Made by a program: the position numbers and the translations under genes. This document shows, one piece after another, positions 1 to 11,406 of a stretch of 64,000 nucleotides of DNA. The first letter of the stretch is position 1. The number at the start of each line of letters is the position of its first letter. Under the pieces are notes generated by a model that did not search any database, was not told the origin of the DNA, and saw nothing but the letters and a program-made list of their open reading frames with translations. Origin of the DNA: Chitinibacter sp. GC72 (GTDB taxonomy: Bacteria > Pseudomonadota > Gammaproteobacteria > Burkholderiales > Chitinibacteraceae); assembly GCF_009760905.1 (NCBI RefSeq), contig NZ_VIRW01000002.1, positions 248,001-312,000 of the forward strand. Reading direction: 5' to 3'.

Positions 1-531
1 CACCGAAATCACTGGCGAGAGCAGCAGGAAAGACGCATCGCTTTCATCGGCTTCGGCCACCAGAAAATCGCCCTGCCCCAGACGGGCATTCGAGCCTGCT
101 GCGTGCAATTTCCCACCGATCACAAAAGTCGGGTCCAGCCCCGCAGCTTCAAGCACGCTAGCGCTCAAGCTGGTGGTTGTGGTTTTACCGTGCGTACCGG
201 CAATCGCGATGCCCTGCTTGAGGCGCATCAATTCAGCCAGCATCATGGCGCGGGGCACGACTGGGGTCTGGCGCGAACGCGCTTCGATGACTTCCGGGTT
301 GTCATCTTTAACTGCGCTGGAAATCACCACCACGTCGGCATTGGCGACAAACTCGGCCGCATGCCCCTGGTGCACCACAGCACCAGCAGCGCTAAGGCGC
401 TGTGTGGTGGCGTTAGCGCCCAGATCGGAGCCGCTGACCTCGAAACCAAGGTTCAGCAAGACTTCAGCGATGCCGCTCATGCCCACACCGCCGATGCCGA
501 CGAAATGAATGCGTTTAACTTTATGCTTCAT
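1..531 (-). CDS. murC: UDP-N-acetylmuramate--L-alanine ligase MurC (partial, C-terminal part outside window)
   Basis: MurC adds L-alanine to UDP-MurNAc in the cytoplasm, the first peptide step of peptidoglycan precursor synthesis. The 177 visible codons begin [20 protein letters not shown], the Rossmann-like N-terminal nucleotide-binding signature of MurC, and contain the ATP-binding P-loop GTHGKTTTT of Mur ligases near residue 110. The reading frame stays open to the window edge, so the central and C-terminal domains are missing only because the window ends. The start ATG is at 529-531, 65 bases beyond the murG stop in the same direction, so murC is the last visible gene of the division/cell-wall operon. 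ddl, ftsQ, ftsA and ftsZ would be expected next, off the window (inference from conserved gene order). Confidence 0.95.
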   Translation of the reverse strand, partial: MKHKVKRIHFVGIGGVGMSGIAEVLLNLGFEVSGSDLGANATTQRLSAAGAVVHQGHAAEFVANADVVVISSAVKDDNPEVIEARSRQTPVVPRAMMLAELMRLKQGIAIAGTHGKTTTTSLSASVLEAAGLDPTFVIGGKLHAAGSNARLGQGDFLVAEADESDASFLLLSPVISV

Positions 532-596
532 ATCCACGAAGGGTATAAGACCAGAGAGCGCGCATTATATACTCTGCAGGGCTTTACCCTATACTC

Positions 597-1670
597 CTAT
601 CCAGCTAATTCTTCAATAACGGCAACAACTTGCGCGGTTGCCTCCGGTTTGGCCAGACGCTTGGCATTACTTGCCAGCGCCAGACATTGTTCTCTGCTTG
701 TTTGCTGCAACAAAGCCGCCAGCGAATCGGCGGTCAGCTGGCTCTGTGGCAGCAAAATGCCGGCGTTTTCAGAGCTTAAAAATTGCGCATTTCCCGTTTG
801 ATGATCGTCAACCGCATGCGGAAACGGCACGAGCACCGCAGCCACACCAATGCAGGCCAATTCGGCAACGGTTAAAGCGCCCGCACGGCACAAGACCAGA
901 TCCGCTTCGGCGTAAGCACTGGCCATATCGCTGATAAAAGCGACGCAGTCGGCCGCCACGCCGGCAGCCGCATAATTGGCGCGCAGGGCGTCAATGTGTT
1001 TTTCGCCCGCCTGATGAATCACTTGCGGGCGCACATCAAACGGCATCATGGCCAGCGCCTTGGGCACTTGCTCGTTAAATACCTGCGCCCCGAGACTGCC
1101 ACCGACAACGAGCAATTTCAGCGCCCCCGTGCGGCCAGCAAAACGCTCGGCTGGCGCGGGCACATTTTTCAATTCATCACGCACCGGATTGCCAACGCAC
1201 TGCTTAGCAGGCAATGCAGCAAATGCATTCGGAAAAGCAAACAGCACACGATTGGCCAATTTGGACAGCACCTTATTGGTCAACCCGGCAACCGAGTTCT
1301 GCTCGTGAATCACCAGCGGCAACCAGCACAAACGCATGGCCAGGCCACCAGGAAAACCGGTAAAACCGCCAAAGCCAATTGCCACATCCGGGCGGCGGCG
1401 AAAAATCAGATTCAAGGCGGCCAGTAAAGCCTTAGCCTGCACCCACGGCTGCGAGAGCTTTTTCAGCCAGCCCTTGCCGCGCACGCCGGTAATTTCAAGC
1501 GTCACCAGCTCGATTCCGTGCTGCGGCACCACGCGCGTTTCCATCGCGTCTTTGGCCCCCAGCCAAACTACTTCCCAGCCTTTATCACGCATCGCATTGG
1601 CCACCGCCAAAGCAGGAAAAATATGGCCGCCCGTACCGCCCGCCATCACCAGCAAGGTTCGCTTGCTCAT
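597..1670 (-). CDS. murG: UDP-GlcNAc:undecaprenyl-PP-MurNAc-pentapeptide GlcNAc transferase MurG
   Basis: MurG is a peripheral inner-membrane glycosyltransferase that converts lipid I to lipid II. The 357-residue product has the usual family length. It carries the N-terminal glycine loop [12 protein letters not shown] (about residues 11-22) and a second glycine-rich loop GGSLGA near residue 190, both diagnostic of MurG (GT28, GT-B fold). Its start codon overlaps the ftsW stop by four bases (ATGA-type), which implies translational coupling. Its place between ftsW and murC is the standard dcw order. Confidence 0.97.
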   Translation of the reverse strand: MSKRTLLVMAGGTGGHIFPALAVANAMRDKGWEVVWLGAKDAMETRVVPQHGIELVTLEITGVRGKGWLKKLSQPWVQAKALLAALNLIFRRRPDVAIGFGGFTGFPGGLAMRLCWLPLVIHEQNSVAGLTNKVLSKLANRVLFAFPNAFAALPAKQCVGNPVRDELKNVPAPAERFAGRTGALKLLVVGGSLGAQVFNEQVPKALAMMPFDVRPQVIHQAGEKHIDALRANYAAAGVAADCVAFISDMASAYAEADLVLCRAGALTVAELACIGVAAVLVPFPHAVDDHQTGNAQFLSSENAGILLPQSQLTADSLAALLQQTSREQCLALASNAKRLAKPEATAQVVAVIEELAG

Positions 1671-2854
1671 ACGCGATACCCCCGAATCAGCTGGCGGTTC
1701 TCATAATCAATCCGCATCAGTACACCAATCGCAATCATATTGGCCACAATGCCTGAGCCGCCGAACGACAGCAGCGGCAAAGTCAGCCCCTTGGTGGGCA
1801 TCAGCCCCATGTTCACACCCATATTGATAAACGACTGAAAGCCGATCCAGATCCCGACACCTTGCGCGACCAGTGCGTGCCAGTGCCGCTCAAGTTTGGT
1901 CGCCTGTACGCCAATTGCAAAAGCGCGGAAAACCAGAAACATGAACAGGCAAATCACCACGGCAATGCCAGCAAAGCCAAACTCTTCGGCAATAATCGCC
2001 ATCAGAAAGTCGGTATGCGCCTCGGGCAGGTAGGATAATTTTTCCACGCTGGCCCCCAGTCCAACGCCGTGCCATTCGCCACGGCCAAAGGCAATCAGCG
2101 AATGGCTCAGCTGATAGCCTTTACCATACGGGTCTTGCCACGGGTCCAGAAAACCCAGTACCCGCGCCAGACGATACGGGCTTGAGGCAATCAAACCGAC
2201 AAAGGCCACGCCCAGAATCGCGATCAGCCCCAGAAAAACCCGCCAGTTAAATCCGCCCAGAAACAGCGCACCCATGGCAATCACGGTGATCACGGTGAAT
2301 GCGCCAAAATCGGGCTCCAGCAGCAATAATGCGCCCACCACCGCCATAACCAGCGCCATCGGGAACAGCACTTTGCTAATGCTCTCGCCCAGTTTGGCAT
2401 CCATGCTGTGCGCTTTGCGCACGGTGTAATCGGCCGCGTACAAGACCACAAAAAACTTCATCAGCTCGGAAGGCTGCAGATTAATCACAAACAGGCTCAA
2501 CCAGCGGCGGCTACCGTTTACCTCGCGGCCAATACCGGGAATCAGCACCAGCACCAGCAACACCGTGCCGATAATAAATAGCGATGGCGCCCAGAGCCGC
2601 CATTTCTCGGTCGATACATTAAAGGCCGCCACTGCAGCCAGGACGCCCACCAGCAGAAACACAGCGTGGCGCTGCAAAAAGTAATACGAGCGAAAACCGG
2701 TGTCTTTATCGACCTCGGCCATCGCAATCGACGCCGAGTACACCATGACCAGCCCAATCGACAGCAGCAGTGTCACACACCAGAACAGCGCCTGATCGTA
2801 GCTGCTCATGGTGGGTTTCATGCGGCTCATGGCCTGATAGAAGATCTGGCGCAT
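1667..2854 (-). CDS. ftsW: Peptidoglycan glycosyltransferase FtsW
   Basis: FtsW is the SEDS-family polytopic membrane protein that polymerises septal glycan strands together with FtsI. The 395-residue product has about ten hydrophobic segments and SEDS signatures: NGSRRWLSL in the first third, QPSELMKFF after it, and the C-terminal stretch around [10 protein letters not shown], typical of FtsW/RodA. The start ATG overlaps the murD stop in a TGATG arrangement. Some in-frame Met codons follow within the first 16 residues, so the exact N-terminus is uncertain. It belongs to the dcw operon and partners the FtsI encoded upstream. Confidence 0.96.
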   Translation of the reverse strand: MRQIFYQAMSRMKPTMSSYDQALFWCVTLLLSIGLVMVYSASIAMAEVDKDTGFRSYYFLQRHAVFLLVGVLAAVAAFNVSTEKWRLWAPSLFIIGTVLLVLVLIPGIGREVNGSRRWLSLFVINLQPSELMKFFVVLYAADYTVRKAHSMDAKLGESISKVLFPMALVMAVVGALLLLEPDFGAFTVITVIAMGALFLGGFNWRVFLGLIAILGVAFVGLIASSPYRLARVLGFLDPWQDPYGKGYQLSHSLIAFGRGEWHGVGLGASVEKLSYLPEAHTDFLMAIIAEEFGFAGIAVVICLFMFLVFRAFAIGVQATKLERHWHALVAQGVGIWIGFQSFINMGVNMGLMPTKGLTLPLLSFGGSGIVANMIAIGVLMRIDYENRQLIRGYRV

Positions 2855-4266
2855 CAGTGCTGCTCCAGGCCTTTCACTGCGGCAATAAATACTTCAGCAC
2901 GATGATGGTAATTGCGGAACATATCTAGGCTGGCGCATGCTGGCGAAAGCAGCACCACATCACCTGGCTCGGCCAGATTGCTGGCAACGCTCACGGCCAT
3001 TTCCAGCGTTGGTAGCTGCATCACCGGCAGATAGTTGTCATCGTCGTCAGGCAGAAAGCTTGAATGTGCTTCGTTCAGCACATCAGCCAGAGCCGGGCCA
3101 TCGCGGCCAATCAGCAAGACGGCACGGCAGATCCGCTCGCACGCTTCAAGCAGCGGCGAAAAATCCTGGCCTTTGCCATCACCGCCCGCGATCAGCACCA
3201 CCGGGCGCGTCATGCCTTTCAGTGCGGCTTCTGTTGCCCCCACATTGGTGCCTTTCGAGTCGTCGTAATACGCCACGCCATTGACTTCGGCCACCAGCTC
3301 TACGCGGTGCGGCAGGCCTTTGAACGCGCGCAAAGCTGCCAGCAATGGCGCTGTAGGCAAGCCAGCAGCACGGCACAGGGCAATCGAAGCCAGCGCATTC
3401 ACGGCATTATGCAAGCCGGCCACCGGCAGCTCGCTGGCCTTGATCAGCTCGAAATCACCACAGCGCAGGCTGAAATCGCCGTCGATTTCAACCAAGCCAT
3501 ATTCGCTACCGTTGCGGGGGGTATCAGCCCCGAACCAAACTACATCGCGGCCTGGACGTGCCATACCCCGGCAATAGCCATCTTCACGATTGAGCACCTG
3601 CACGCCCAGACCAGCAAAAATGCCCGCTTTGGTCGCCGCGTATTCGTTCATCCCGGCGTAGCGGTCCAGATGATCTTCCGATACATTCAGCACCGTTGCT
3701 GCCGCAGGCATCAATGACGTTGTGGTTTCCAGCTGAAAGCTCGATAGCTCAAGCACCCAGAAGTCCGGCCATGCCCCCCTCGCCTCCCAGTCAGCCAGCG
3801 CAGCCAGCACCGGCAAACCGATATTGCCCGCCGTAACCGTGCTGAACCCGGCGGCTTCGCACATTTGCGCCACCATGGTGGTGACCGTTGATTTACCGTT
3901 CGAGCCAGTAATCGCAATCACCTTGCCTCGCGACTGATCCGGTCCACCCACCAGGGCCTGGGCGAGCAATTCGACATCGCCCACCACCGGAATACCATGC
4001 GCAATCGCAGCAGCAATCTCTGGCGTCGCCAAAGGCACGCCGGGGCTGGTCACCAGCAATTCTGCGTCGGCAAAGGTATCGACATTAAATGCGCCAAGGC
4101 GCAACTCGACCTGCGGCAGATCGGCTTGCAGATTGTCCAGATTGGGCGGTGTTTTGCGACTATCGGCCACAGTGACGCGTGCGCCTTTAGCCACCAACCA
4201 GCGGGCAGTGGCTAAACCGGTGTCGCCCAAACCGACGACAATGCAATGTTTCGCGTTCAATTCCAC
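2854..4266 (-). CDS. murD: UDP-N-acetylmuramoylalanine--D-glutamate ligase MurD
   Basis: MurD adds D-glutamate to UDP-MurNAc-L-Ala in the cytoplasm. The 470-residue protein has the MurD N-terminal dinucleotide-like motif [10 protein letters not shown] (residues 10-19), the Mur-ligase P-loop ITGSNGKST (119-127), and the central [10 protein letters not shown]-type motif seen here as NVSEDHLDR. Length is normal for the family. It lies between mraY and ftsW with 14 bases to the mraY stop upstream, consistent with co-transcription. Confidence 0.96.
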   Translation of the reverse strand: MELNAKHCIVVGLGDTGLATARWLVAKGARVTVADSRKTPPNLDNLQADLPQVELRLGAFNVDTFADAELLVTSPGVPLATPEIAAAIAHGIPVVGDVELLAQALVGGPDQSRGKVIAITGSNGKSTVTTMVAQMCEAAGFSTVTAGNIGLPVLAALADWEARGAWPDFWVLELSSFQLETTTSLMPAAATVLNVSEDHLDRYAGMNEYAATKAGIFAGLGVQVLNREDGYCRGMARPGRDVVWFGADTPRNGSEYGLVEIDGDFSLRCGDFELIKASELPVAGLHNAVNALASIALCRAAGLPTAPLLAALRAFKGLPHRVELVAEVNGVAYYDDSKGTNVGATEAALKGMTRPVVLIAGGDGKGQDFSPLLEACERICRAVLLIGRDGPALADVLNEAHSSFLPDDDDNYLPVMQLPTLEMAVSVASNLAEPGDVVLLSPACASLDMFRNYHHRAEVFIAAVKGLEQH

Positions 4267-4280
4267 GATCTAGCCTCGAA

Positions 4281-5366
4281 TCAACGTAATTTCAGCGTGG
4301 CCAAACCGACCAGCACCAACAGCATGGTAATAATCCAGAACCGCACCACTACCTGCGTCTCTTTCCAGCCTTTCAGCTCGTAGTGATGGTGCAGCGGTGC
4401 CATTCTGAACACGCGTTTGCCGGTCATCTTGAAACTGGCGACCTGGATCATCACCGACAGGGCTTCCACGACAAACACGCCGCCCATAATCAGCAGCACG
4501 ATTTCCTGCCGCACAATCACCGCGACAACGCCAAGGCCAGCACCGAGCGCCAGCGCGCCGACGTCGCCCATAAATACTTCAGCCGGGTAGGCGTTAAACC
4601 ATAAAAAGCCCAAACCCGCGCCGACCATCGCCGCGCAGAACACAATCAGCTCACCTGCACCTGCCACATGAGGAACACCGAGGTAAGTCGCAAATTTCAC
4701 GTTACCGGCGACATAGGCAAAAATGCAGAAAGCGCCCGCAACCAGCACCACTGGCATAATCGCCAAGCCATCGAGGCCATCAGTGAGATTGACCGCATTG
4801 CTGGTACCGACGATCACAAAATACGTCAGCACGCAAAACCCGATTGCGCCAAACGGATACAGGATTTCTTTGTAAAACGGGATAATAAAGCCGGTATTGG
4901 CCGCGTCCGGGCCAACATTGACCAGAAAAATACCCGAGCCAATGGCAATGGCCGATTGACCTATCATCTTGGCTTTGGCTGACAAACCCTTGGGGTTTTT
5001 CAGCGCGACTTTTTTGTAGTCATCAATAAACCCGATCACGCCGGTCGCCATCGTCACAATCAGCACCAGCCAGACATAACTGTTTTTCAGATCGCCCCAC
5101 AGCAACGTGGTCAGGCCAATCGACAGCAAAATCAGCGTTCCGCCCATGGTCGGCGTGCCGGCTTTAACCAGATGCGTTTGCGGGCCATCATCGCGAACTG
5201 CCTGGCCGACTTTAAGCTCGGCCAGCTTGCGAATCACGTACGGCCCCAGCACCCAGGAAATTCCCAGCGCGGTGATCGTCGCCAGTACTGCGCGCAAAGT
5301 CAGGTAATTAAAGACGTTAAAGGCGCGTACCGACTCGCCCAACCATTGCATCAACATCAGCAGCAT
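4281..5366 (-). CDS. mraY: Phospho-N-acetylmuramoyl-pentapeptide transferase MraY
   Basis: MraY transfers phospho-MurNAc-pentapeptide to undecaprenyl phosphate, making lipid I at the inner membrane. The 361-residue product has about ten transmembrane segments and the family motifs FIDDYKK (near residue 114), the aspartate-rich [10 protein letters not shown], and the histidine-rich cytoplasmic APLHHHYE near the C-terminus. The first start codon overlaps the end of murF by ten bases. A second in-frame ATG (MLMQW) three codons downstream is an alternative start. It is a core dcw operon gene. Confidence 0.97.
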   Translation of the reverse strand: MLLMLMQWLGESVRAFNVFNYLTLRAVLATITALGISWVLGPYVIRKLAELKVGQAVRDDGPQTHLVKAGTPTMGGTLILLSIGLTTLLWGDLKNSYVWLVLIVTMATGVIGFIDDYKKVALKNPKGLSAKAKMIGQSAIAIGSGIFLVNVGPDAANTGFIIPFYKEILYPFGAIGFCVLTYFVIVGTSNAVNLTDGLDGLAIMPVVLVAGAFCIFAYVAGNVKFATYLGVPHVAGAGELIVFCAAMVGAGLGFLWFNAYPAEVFMGDVGALALGAGLGVVAVIVRQEIVLLIMGGVFVVEALSVMIQVASFKMTGKRVFRMAPLHHHYELKGWKETQVVVRFWIITMLLVLVGLATLKLR

Positions 5367-6808
5367 GGCTGTGCTCCTTGCTTGTTATCCAAATCTTGCG
5401 CGATCAGACCTTCGACCACGGTTTCCATGCGCATAAAGCGCGAGCCTTTCACCAGCACCTGTGTTTGCGGCGTGATCAGCTGGCGAATGACAGCAATCGC
5501 TGCAGCATGATCGCTGCAGTGCTGCGCACGCTGTGCCCCTGCCGCCTGATTAAACGCCTCAACGGCATACTGCATATCAGTACCCATCGCAACAACATGA
5601 TTGATCTGGCTTTCAGACGCATACCTGCCTACTTCACGGTGGCAATACTCGGCACTGTCGCCCACTTCGCCAATATCGCCCAGCACCAGAATGGTGGGCT
5701 TGCCTTGCTGACCAATCGCCGCCAAGACATCGATTGCCGCTTTCATCGAATCCAGATTGGCGTTGTAAGTGTCGTCCAGTATTGCCGCACCATTAAATGC
5801 AGTTTTGGCTTGCAAACGGCCTTTCACCCCGGCCCAGCGTTGCAAGCCTTGTGCAACATGTTCCAAGCTCACGCCAACGGCCAAAGCCGCCGCCGCTGCC
5901 GCCAGCGCATTGCGCACATTGTGTTCGCCCGGTACGGACAGCTGCACAGGCACATCGCCTTGTGCAGTTTTCAATCTGAACTGGCTGCCCGTCGCCGCCA
6001 GCATCACTTCGGCAGCACTCACCTCGCCGTTAAAGCCAAAAGTGCAAATCGCATGTGGTGCGGCCAGCTGATGCCACAGCGGCGCAAATTCATCGTCGGC
6101 ATTGATAATCGCTGTACCGTTGGCAACCAGACCGGCAAAAATTTCGCCCTTGGCTTTCGCCACGCCTTCAACCGAACCCAAGGCTTCCAAGTGCGCCGCA
6201 CCAGCGTTATTCACCAAAGCCACGTCAGGCTGGGCAATGTGCGTCAGATAGTCGATTTCGCCAAAGTGATTCATGCCCATTTCGGCGACGACATAACGAT
6301 GCGTCGAATTGATTCCCAGAACCGTCAAAGGCAGGCCGATGTGATTATTCAAATTACCTTTGGTGGCGTGGACCCGGCTTTCATTCGTAGCGGTCTGCTC
6401 ATCGCCAGCTGCCACAGAGAAAATCGACGCCAGCATTTCTTTCACGCTGGTTTTGCCATTGCTGCCAGTTACGCCAACCAGCGGGATATGTGCATGTTTG
6501 GTGCGCCAGTATTTGGCCAACTCACCCAGTGCGGCGAGCGTGTCTTTGACCACAATGCAGCTTCCCGCCGCAGGCGCTTGCTCAGCGTGCAGGCTGTCAT
6601 TTTGCACAATCGCTGCCACCGCACCTTGCGCGAAAGCCGCAGAGACAAAATCATGCGCGTCAAAACGCTCGCCCTTGAGCGCGACGAATAGATCACCTGC
6701 GCGAATATCGCGGCTGTCGGTAGTGACGCGGCTAAACGTCAATTGGGAATCGCTGGCCAGCAATTTGGCTTTCAGCGCTTGCGCGGTTTCCCGCAAACTC
6801 AACATCAT
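5357..6808 (-). CDS. murF: UDP-N-acetylmuramoyl-tripeptide--D-alanyl-D-alanine ligase MurF
   Basis: MurF adds D-Ala-D-Ala to the UDP-MurNAc-tripeptide, completing the cytoplasmic pentapeptide precursor. The 483-residue protein shows the N-terminal [14 protein letters not shown] motif common to MurE/MurF and the P-loop [10 protein letters not shown] (residues 112-121). The C-terminal part has LDDTYNAN, characteristic of MurF. The start overlaps the murE stop by one base, and the 3' end overlaps the mraY start, so translation is probably coupled on both sides. Confidence 0.96.
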   Translation of the reverse strand: MMLSLRETAQALKAKLLASDSQLTFSRVTTDSRDIRAGDLFVALKGERFDAHDFVSAAFAQGAVAAIVQNDSLHAEQAPAAGSCIVVKDTLAALGELAKYWRTKHAHIPLVGVTGSNGKTSVKEMLASIFSVAAGDEQTATNESRVHATKGNLNNHIGLPLTVLGINSTHRYVVAEMGMNHFGEIDYLTHIAQPDVALVNNAGAAHLEALGSVEGVAKAKGEIFAGLVANGTAIINADDEFAPLWHQLAAPHAICTFGFNGEVSAAEVMLAATGSQFRLKTAQGDVPVQLSVPGEHNVRNALAAAAAALAVGVSLEHVAQGLQRWAGVKGRLQAKTAFNGAAILDDTYNANLDSMKAAIDVLAAIGQQGKPTILVLGDIGEVGDSAEYCHREVGRYASESQINHVVAMGTDMQYAVEAFNQAAGAQRAQHCSDHAAAIAVIRQLITPQTQVLVKGSRFMRMETVVEGLIAQDLDNKQGAQPCC

Positions 6809-8316
6809 TACTTCTCTTTCCTTGTGACTTTTCTAGCCAATGCTTTTTCGGCGTGTTCCACATCGTCGAAGTGGTAACGCTCGCCTTTGATTTCCTGATA
6901 ATTTTCATGCCCTTTACCGGCGATCAGAATCACGTCGCTGGCATGCGCCACCTCGACGGTGTCGGCAATCGCGGCTGCGCGATCCGATTCGATCGAGTAA
7001 TGCGCTTCGCCATTACCCGGCACGCCTTCAACACCGGCAACGATGTCCTGAATAATCGCTTTGGGCGCTTCGGAGCGCGGGTTGTCGCTGGTAATCACCA
7101 CCGAATCGGCCAAACGGCAGGCAATTTCGCCCATCAGCGGACGTTTGCCGGTGTCGCGATCTCCGCCACAACCAAAAACGCAATACAGGCGCGAACCTGC
7201 GGGCATGGCTTCGCGCAATGTCATCAACACTTTTTCCAGCGCGTCTGGCGTGTGGGCATAATCGACAACGACCAGCGGCTTGCGGCTACCATCGGCCATC
7301 AGCCCACCTAGGCATTGCATCCGGCCAGCAGCTGGGCGGATTTTTTCCAGCGCTGCCGTGGCATCGCTCAATGACACGCCTTGTGCCAGCAACACCCCCA
7401 GACAGGCCAGCAAATTGCTGGCATTGAAACGCCCCAGCAAACCCGATTGAATCCGCGTATTGCCGAACGGCGTTTCCACGGTCAGCGCCAGCCCCTGCAG
7501 CGATGATTCAAGCTGCACACAGCGCAAATCGCCGTCGTTAAAGCCGTAGGAATAGATTTTTTTGGCCGTGGTAAAGCCAATCAGCTCACGACCAAAAGGA
7601 TCGTCCGCGTTGATAACCGCCGCCTGCAGACCTTCCCACTCGAATAGCTTGGCTTTGGCTGCGCCGTAGGCGGCCATATCGCCGTGGTAATCCAGATGGT
7701 CACGTGTCAGATTGGTAAATACGGCAGTGTGAAACTGCACGCCATGCGCGCGTGCTTGCGTCAGCCCGTGTGATGAGACTTCCATCGCCACCTGAGTCGC
7801 GCCCTCGGCCCGAAAGCGAGCAATCCAGTGTTGCAGGCTGAGCGGATCAAGCGTGGTATGCGTCGAGCTGCTCAGCTCACCCACAAAACCATTGCCCAAA
7901 GTCCCTAGTACCCCGGCTTTGCCGCCCAAGGCATTAAAGGCTTGCGCCAGCCAGTTGGCAATCGACGTTTTGCCATTGGTTCCGGTAATACCCACTACAG
8001 GTAAATGCCCCGCATCATTACCCAACAAGGCTGCCATTAATATACCCACCTGATAGCGCAGAGCAGGCACGGCAATATTGGCAACATCATGAGCCGGATT
8101 CCAGCTAAAGCCGTCCGCCTCCCAAATCACGGCAGCAGCGCCGTTGGCAATGGCGTCGTCAATATACTGGCGACCGTCAACATATTCGCCCTGATAGGCG
8201 ATAAATACGTCCCCGGCTTTGACTTTGCGGCTGTCGGCAACGACAGCTCGGCCACGGGTCAGGGCGGTGATTGCGGCAAAATCGATGGCAGGTAGTGCCC
8301 AGCTCACTGGTTTCAT
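6808..8316 (-). CDS. murE: UDP-MurNAc-L-Ala-D-Glu--meso-diaminopimelate ligase MurE
   Basis: MurE adds the third amino acid of the stem peptide. The 502-residue protein has DSRKVKAGDVFIA near residue 28, the P-loop GITGTNGKTS (109-118), and DNPR at residues 411-414. DNPR is the established marker of meso-diaminopimelate-specific MurE enzymes, so the stem peptide is predicted to be the Gram-negative m-DAP type. The start codon overlaps the ftsI stop by four bases (ATGA). Confidence 0.97.
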   Translation of the reverse strand: MKPVSWALPAIDFAAITALTRGRAVVADSRKVKAGDVFIAYQGEYVDGRQYIDDAIANGAAAVIWEADGFSWNPAHDVANIAVPALRYQVGILMAALLGNDAGHLPVVGITGTNGKTSIANWLAQAFNALGGKAGVLGTLGNGFVGELSSSTHTTLDPLSLQHWIARFRAEGATQVAMEVSSHGLTQARAHGVQFHTAVFTNLTRDHLDYHGDMAAYGAAKAKLFEWEGLQAAVINADDPFGRELIGFTTAKKIYSYGFNDGDLRCVQLESSLQGLALTVETPFGNTRIQSGLLGRFNASNLLACLGVLLAQGVSLSDATAALEKIRPAAGRMQCLGGLMADGSRKPLVVVDYAHTPDALEKVLMTLREAMPAGSRLYCVFGCGGDRDTGKRPLMGEIACRLADSVVITSDNPRSEAPKAIIQDIVAGVEGVPGNGEAHYSIESDRAAAIADTVEVAHASDVILIAGKGHENYQEIKGERYHFDDVEHAEKALARKVTRKEK

Positions 8317-10166
8317 GCGTCTTCCTTCACGTCTTCCACCCCATTGCCGGGCAGTAAAATATTCGTTGTTGGAGCATCAGGCGGAACACCCAGCAGACGC
8401 AGGCTGCCCGCCACCACATTACTAAAGACCGGCGCGGCAACCAGACCACCGTAGCGCAGCGCAAACGAAGGCTCGTCGATCATCACCGCTACAATCAGCC
8501 GCGGATTCGATATCGGCGCCAGACCAACAAACGAGCCCACCCGCGCGGTATCCGAATAAACCCCATTCACCAGTTTTTTGGCCGTTCCGGTTTTACCGCC
8601 AACGCGGTAACCCACCACCTGGGCACGCGTGGCGGTACCACCGGGCAGCGTCACCATTTCGAGCATTTTTCGCACTTGCGCCGCGGTTTCGGCCGAAATC
8701 ACCTGCTTGCCCGGTGCGGGCGCCACCAGCTTGGTAAAGGTCACCGGATGCACTTCGCCATTCCCGGCAAAGATCTGGTAGGCACGCGCCATCTGCATCA
8801 CCGATACCGAGACGCCATAGCCATACGACATGGTGGCCTGCTCGATCGGACGCCAGTTTTTCCATGGCCGCACGCGGCCAGGCGATTCGCCAGGGAATCC
8901 GGTATTCAATTTTTCGCCAAAACCGATGTCGTGGAAGAAATTCGACATCTCTTCGCGCTCCATCATCAGCGCCATTTTGACCGCACCGACGTTGGACGAC
9001 TTTTGCATGATGTGCTCAACTGTCGCAGCGCCCACCGGATGATCATCACGAATCGTCGCCGGACCAATGGTCATCGTGCCACCGCCGGTTTGAATGACCG
9101 TCGATGGTTTAACCTTACCAGCGTTCAGCGCCATGGCCACGGTAATGGCTTTCATCGTCGAGCCCGGCTCGTACAAATCAGTCAGCGCACGATTACGTTT
9201 GTGCGCAGGGTCAATTTTGGCGCGGCTATTGGGGTTGTACGACGGCGCATTGGCCATCGCGAGCACTTCGCCAGTCCGTGCGTCGAGCACCACAATGGCG
9301 CCGCCAGCAGCCTGACTATTGTCCACGGCGGCTTTCAACTCGCGATACGCCAGATATTGAATCCGGCGATCAATCGAGAGCTGCAGTGTCTGGCCTTCCT
9401 GCGGCGGCACGATGGTTGAGACGTCTTCAACGATGTAGCCACGGCGATCACGAATCACCGTGCGCGAGCCGGGCTTGCCGGCCAGCATGGCATCCTTGGT
9501 CAGCTCGAAGCCTTCCTGCCCTTTGCCATCCAGATTGGTAAAGCCCACGACATGCGCCATTACCTCACCCGCAGGGTAGTAGCGGCGATATTCGGTTTGC
9601 GAATACACGCCGGGCACATTCAAAGCCAAAACCCGCTTGGCATCAGCGGGTGAGATATGGCGCTTGACCCAGAGAAAATCGGATTTAACCTCTTCGCCCT
9701 GTTTGTTTTTCCGGGTGGTATTGAGTTTCTTTAATAATTCATCGGAGGAAATGGCCAGCATGGCGGCCAGCTTTTTCACTTCATCCACCGAGATGGGCAC
9801 CAGCTCATCTTCGGTGGCCTGCTTCCAGTCTTTGGGCCGATTCTGACCAATCGGCAGCACCTGCATACTGCGCGGACTGAGCCAGATGGATTGCACAGGC
9901 GTAGATATGGCCAGCGGCTCGCCATTGCGGTCGGTAATCACACCGCGATTAGGCTCAAGCTTGAGTGTGCGGCGATAGCGGGCATCACCCTGATTTTGCA
10001 GAAAATCTTCGTTCCAGGCCTGCAGGTACAAACTGCGCCCGAGCAATACAATAAACAGCCCCAGCAGGCAGCTGAGCACAAACCAGACGCGCCAGCGCTC
10101 CAGCCGGGGTTTCACCGCATATTTGTCAGATCGCCGTCCGGCGATTGCGCGCGCATGTCGAATCAT
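8313..10166 (-). CDS. ftsI: Septal peptidoglycan transpeptidase FtsI (PBP3)
   Basis: FtsI is the class B penicillin-binding protein that cross-links septal peptidoglycan. The 617-residue product has one N-terminal membrane anchor (about residues 27-48) and a dimerisation domain starting at RGVITDRNGE. All three transpeptidase motifs are intact: STMK with catalytic Ser336, SSN at 390-392 and KTGT at 525-528. It lies between ftsL and murE with four-base overlaps on both sides and works with FtsW and FtsL at the septum. Confidence 0.97.
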   Translation of the reverse strand: MIRHARAIAGRRSDKYAVKPRLERWRVWFVLSCLLGLFIVLLGRSLYLQAWNEDFLQNQGDARYRRTLKLEPNRGVITDRNGEPLAISTPVQSIWLSPRSMQVLPIGQNRPKDWKQATEDELVPISVDEVKKLAAMLAISSDELLKKLNTTRKNKQGEEVKSDFLWVKRHISPADAKRVLALNVPGVYSQTEYRRYYPAGEVMAHVVGFTNLDGKGQEGFELTKDAMLAGKPGSRTVIRDRRGYIVEDVSTIVPPQEGQTLQLSIDRRIQYLAYRELKAAVDNSQAAGGAIVVLDARTGEVLAMANAPSYNPNSRAKIDPAHKRNRALTDLYEPGSTMKAITVAMALNAGKVKPSTVIQTGGGTMTIGPATIRDDHPVGAATVEHIMQKSSNVGAVKMALMMEREEMSNFFHDIGFGEKLNTGFPGESPGRVRPWKNWRPIEQATMSYGYGVSVSVMQMARAYQIFAGNGEVHPVTFTKLVAPAPGKQVISAETAAQVRKMLEMVTLPGGTATRAQVVGYRVGGKTGTAKKLVNGVYSDTARVGSFVGLAPISNPRLIVAVMIDEPSFALRYGGLVAAPVFSNVVAGSLRLLGVPPDAPTTNILLPGNGVEDVKEDA

Positions 10167-10465
10167 TGCAGATCCGACACCACGGGTTTTGGCACTTGCT
10201 GACCATGCTCCAGAATCACCTGGGTGCGATTAGCGGGCGCAACCTGCATACCCATTTTCTGCCTGGCCTCGGCTTCAACACGCGAATGCATCGCCCAGGT
10301 GCTTTGCTCCAGCTGTAACTGACCCCATTCGACATCAAGCTTGCGCGTGAGTGCATCTTCTTTTTGCAGCTCGATAAACAGCTTGCGCGCTTTATGCTGG
10401 CTGGTCACCACGCCCATGGCACACACCACCAGAATGGAGAGCAGAAATAGATTCAGACGAGTCAC
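10163..10465 (-). CDS. ftsL: Cell division protein FtsL
   Basis: A small bitopic protein of 100 residues with a hydrophobic segment at residues 4-21, then a heptad-like polar stretch (about 25-75) consistent with the leucine-zipper-like coiled coil of FtsL. FtsL forms the FtsQLB complex that activates FtsWI. Sequence similarity in this family is weak, so the call rests on size, topology and its exact place between rsmH and ftsI. It overlaps each neighbour by four bases. Confidence 0.93.
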   Translation of the reverse strand: MTRLNLFLLSILVVCAMGVVTSQHKARKLFIELQKEDALTRKLDVEWGQLQLEQSTWAMHSRVEAEARQKMGMQVAPANRTQVILEHGQQVPKPVVSDLQ

Positions 10466-11406
10466 AAGGACCCCTCGGTGCGCTCAGCCACGCGCAAAAT
10501 CGCGCTGCGAGCGCGAGGATTTGCTTTCACCTCTTGCTCGCTGGCGCGAATCGGTTTGCAAACGATTTTTAACGGCGCTTGTGCAATTTCACTCGCCATC
10601 ACTGGCAAGCGCGACGGCAGACGATCGCCCGTCGATTTATCCTGCATAAAGCGCTTAACGATGCGATCTTCTAAGGAATGGAACGCAATCACCGACAAAC
10701 GGCCGCCTTGCTTTAACAAAGACAGCGCCTGTGGCAGCGTTAGCGATAACTCCTCAAGCTCGCGATTGACGTAAATCCGTACAGCCTGGAAGGTACGCGT
10801 CGCCGGGTCCTGGCCCGGCTCACGGGTGCGGACTGCCGTTGCCACGACCGCGGCAAGTTCGCCTGTTGTAGTAAAAGGTTCGACTGCCCTACGCGTAACA
10901 ATCGCTGCTGCAACCTGCCGAGCAAACCGTTCTTCGCCATAATCTTTTACCACCTCTGCAATGTCTTTTTCATCAGCCGAATTAATCCATTCAGCCGCAG
11001 TAATACCCCGCGTGGTATCCATGCGCATATCAAGCGGAGCATCAAACCGGAAGCTAAACCCCCGAGAACCATCGTCAAGCTGTGGCGAGGAAACGCCCAA
11101 GTCCATCAGCAAGCCATCAATCTGTGTCACACCGAGTTTGGCCAGCGAATCAGCTAGCGTGACAAAACCTTCGTGCACAATCCTAAAGCGCGAATCAGAA
11201 ATCGTCGCCGCCTCGGCAATCGCATACGGGTCTTTATCAAATGAAATCAGTCGGCCAGCAGGGCCGAGTTTGGAGAGAATCAGCCGCGAGTGACCACCGC
11301 GACCGAAAGTACAATCGACATAAATACCGTCAGGCCGGATAGCGAGCGCATCCACAGCCTCATCGAGCAATACCGTGCGATGCACGAAGCTTTGTGTATC
11401 GCTCAC
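10462..11406 (-). CDS. rsmH: 16S rRNA (cytosine1402-N4)-methyltransferase RsmH
   Basis: RsmH methylates C1402 of 16S rRNA in the decoding centre, using S-adenosylmethionine. The 314-residue product has the SAM-binding motif [11 protein letters not shown] near residue 31, the motif [12 protein letters not shown] around residue 100, and the C-terminal [15 protein letters not shown] typical of MraW/RsmH. It is the second gene of the operon, overlapping mraZ and ftsL by four bases each. Confidence 0.97.
   Translation of the reverse strand: MSDTQSFVHRTVLLDEAVDALAIRPDGIYVDCTFGRGGHSRLILSKLGPAGRLISFDKDPYAIAEAATISDSRFRIVHEGFVTLADSLAKLGVTQIDGLLMDLGVSSPQLDDGSRGFSFRFDAPLDMRMDTTRGITAAEWINSADEKDIAEVVKDYGEERFARQVAAAIVTRRAVEPFTTTGELAAVVATAVRTREPGQDPATRTFQAVRIYVNRELEELSLTLPQALSLLKQGGRLSVIAFHSLEDRIVKRFMQDKSTGDRLPSRLPVMASEIAQAPLKIVCKPIRASEQEVKANPRARSAILRVAERTEGSL

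Noticed and set aside
5378-6691. A 437-codon plus-strand frame opposite murF
   Set aside because: No coherent protein features; murF on the other strand is complete with catalytic motifs.
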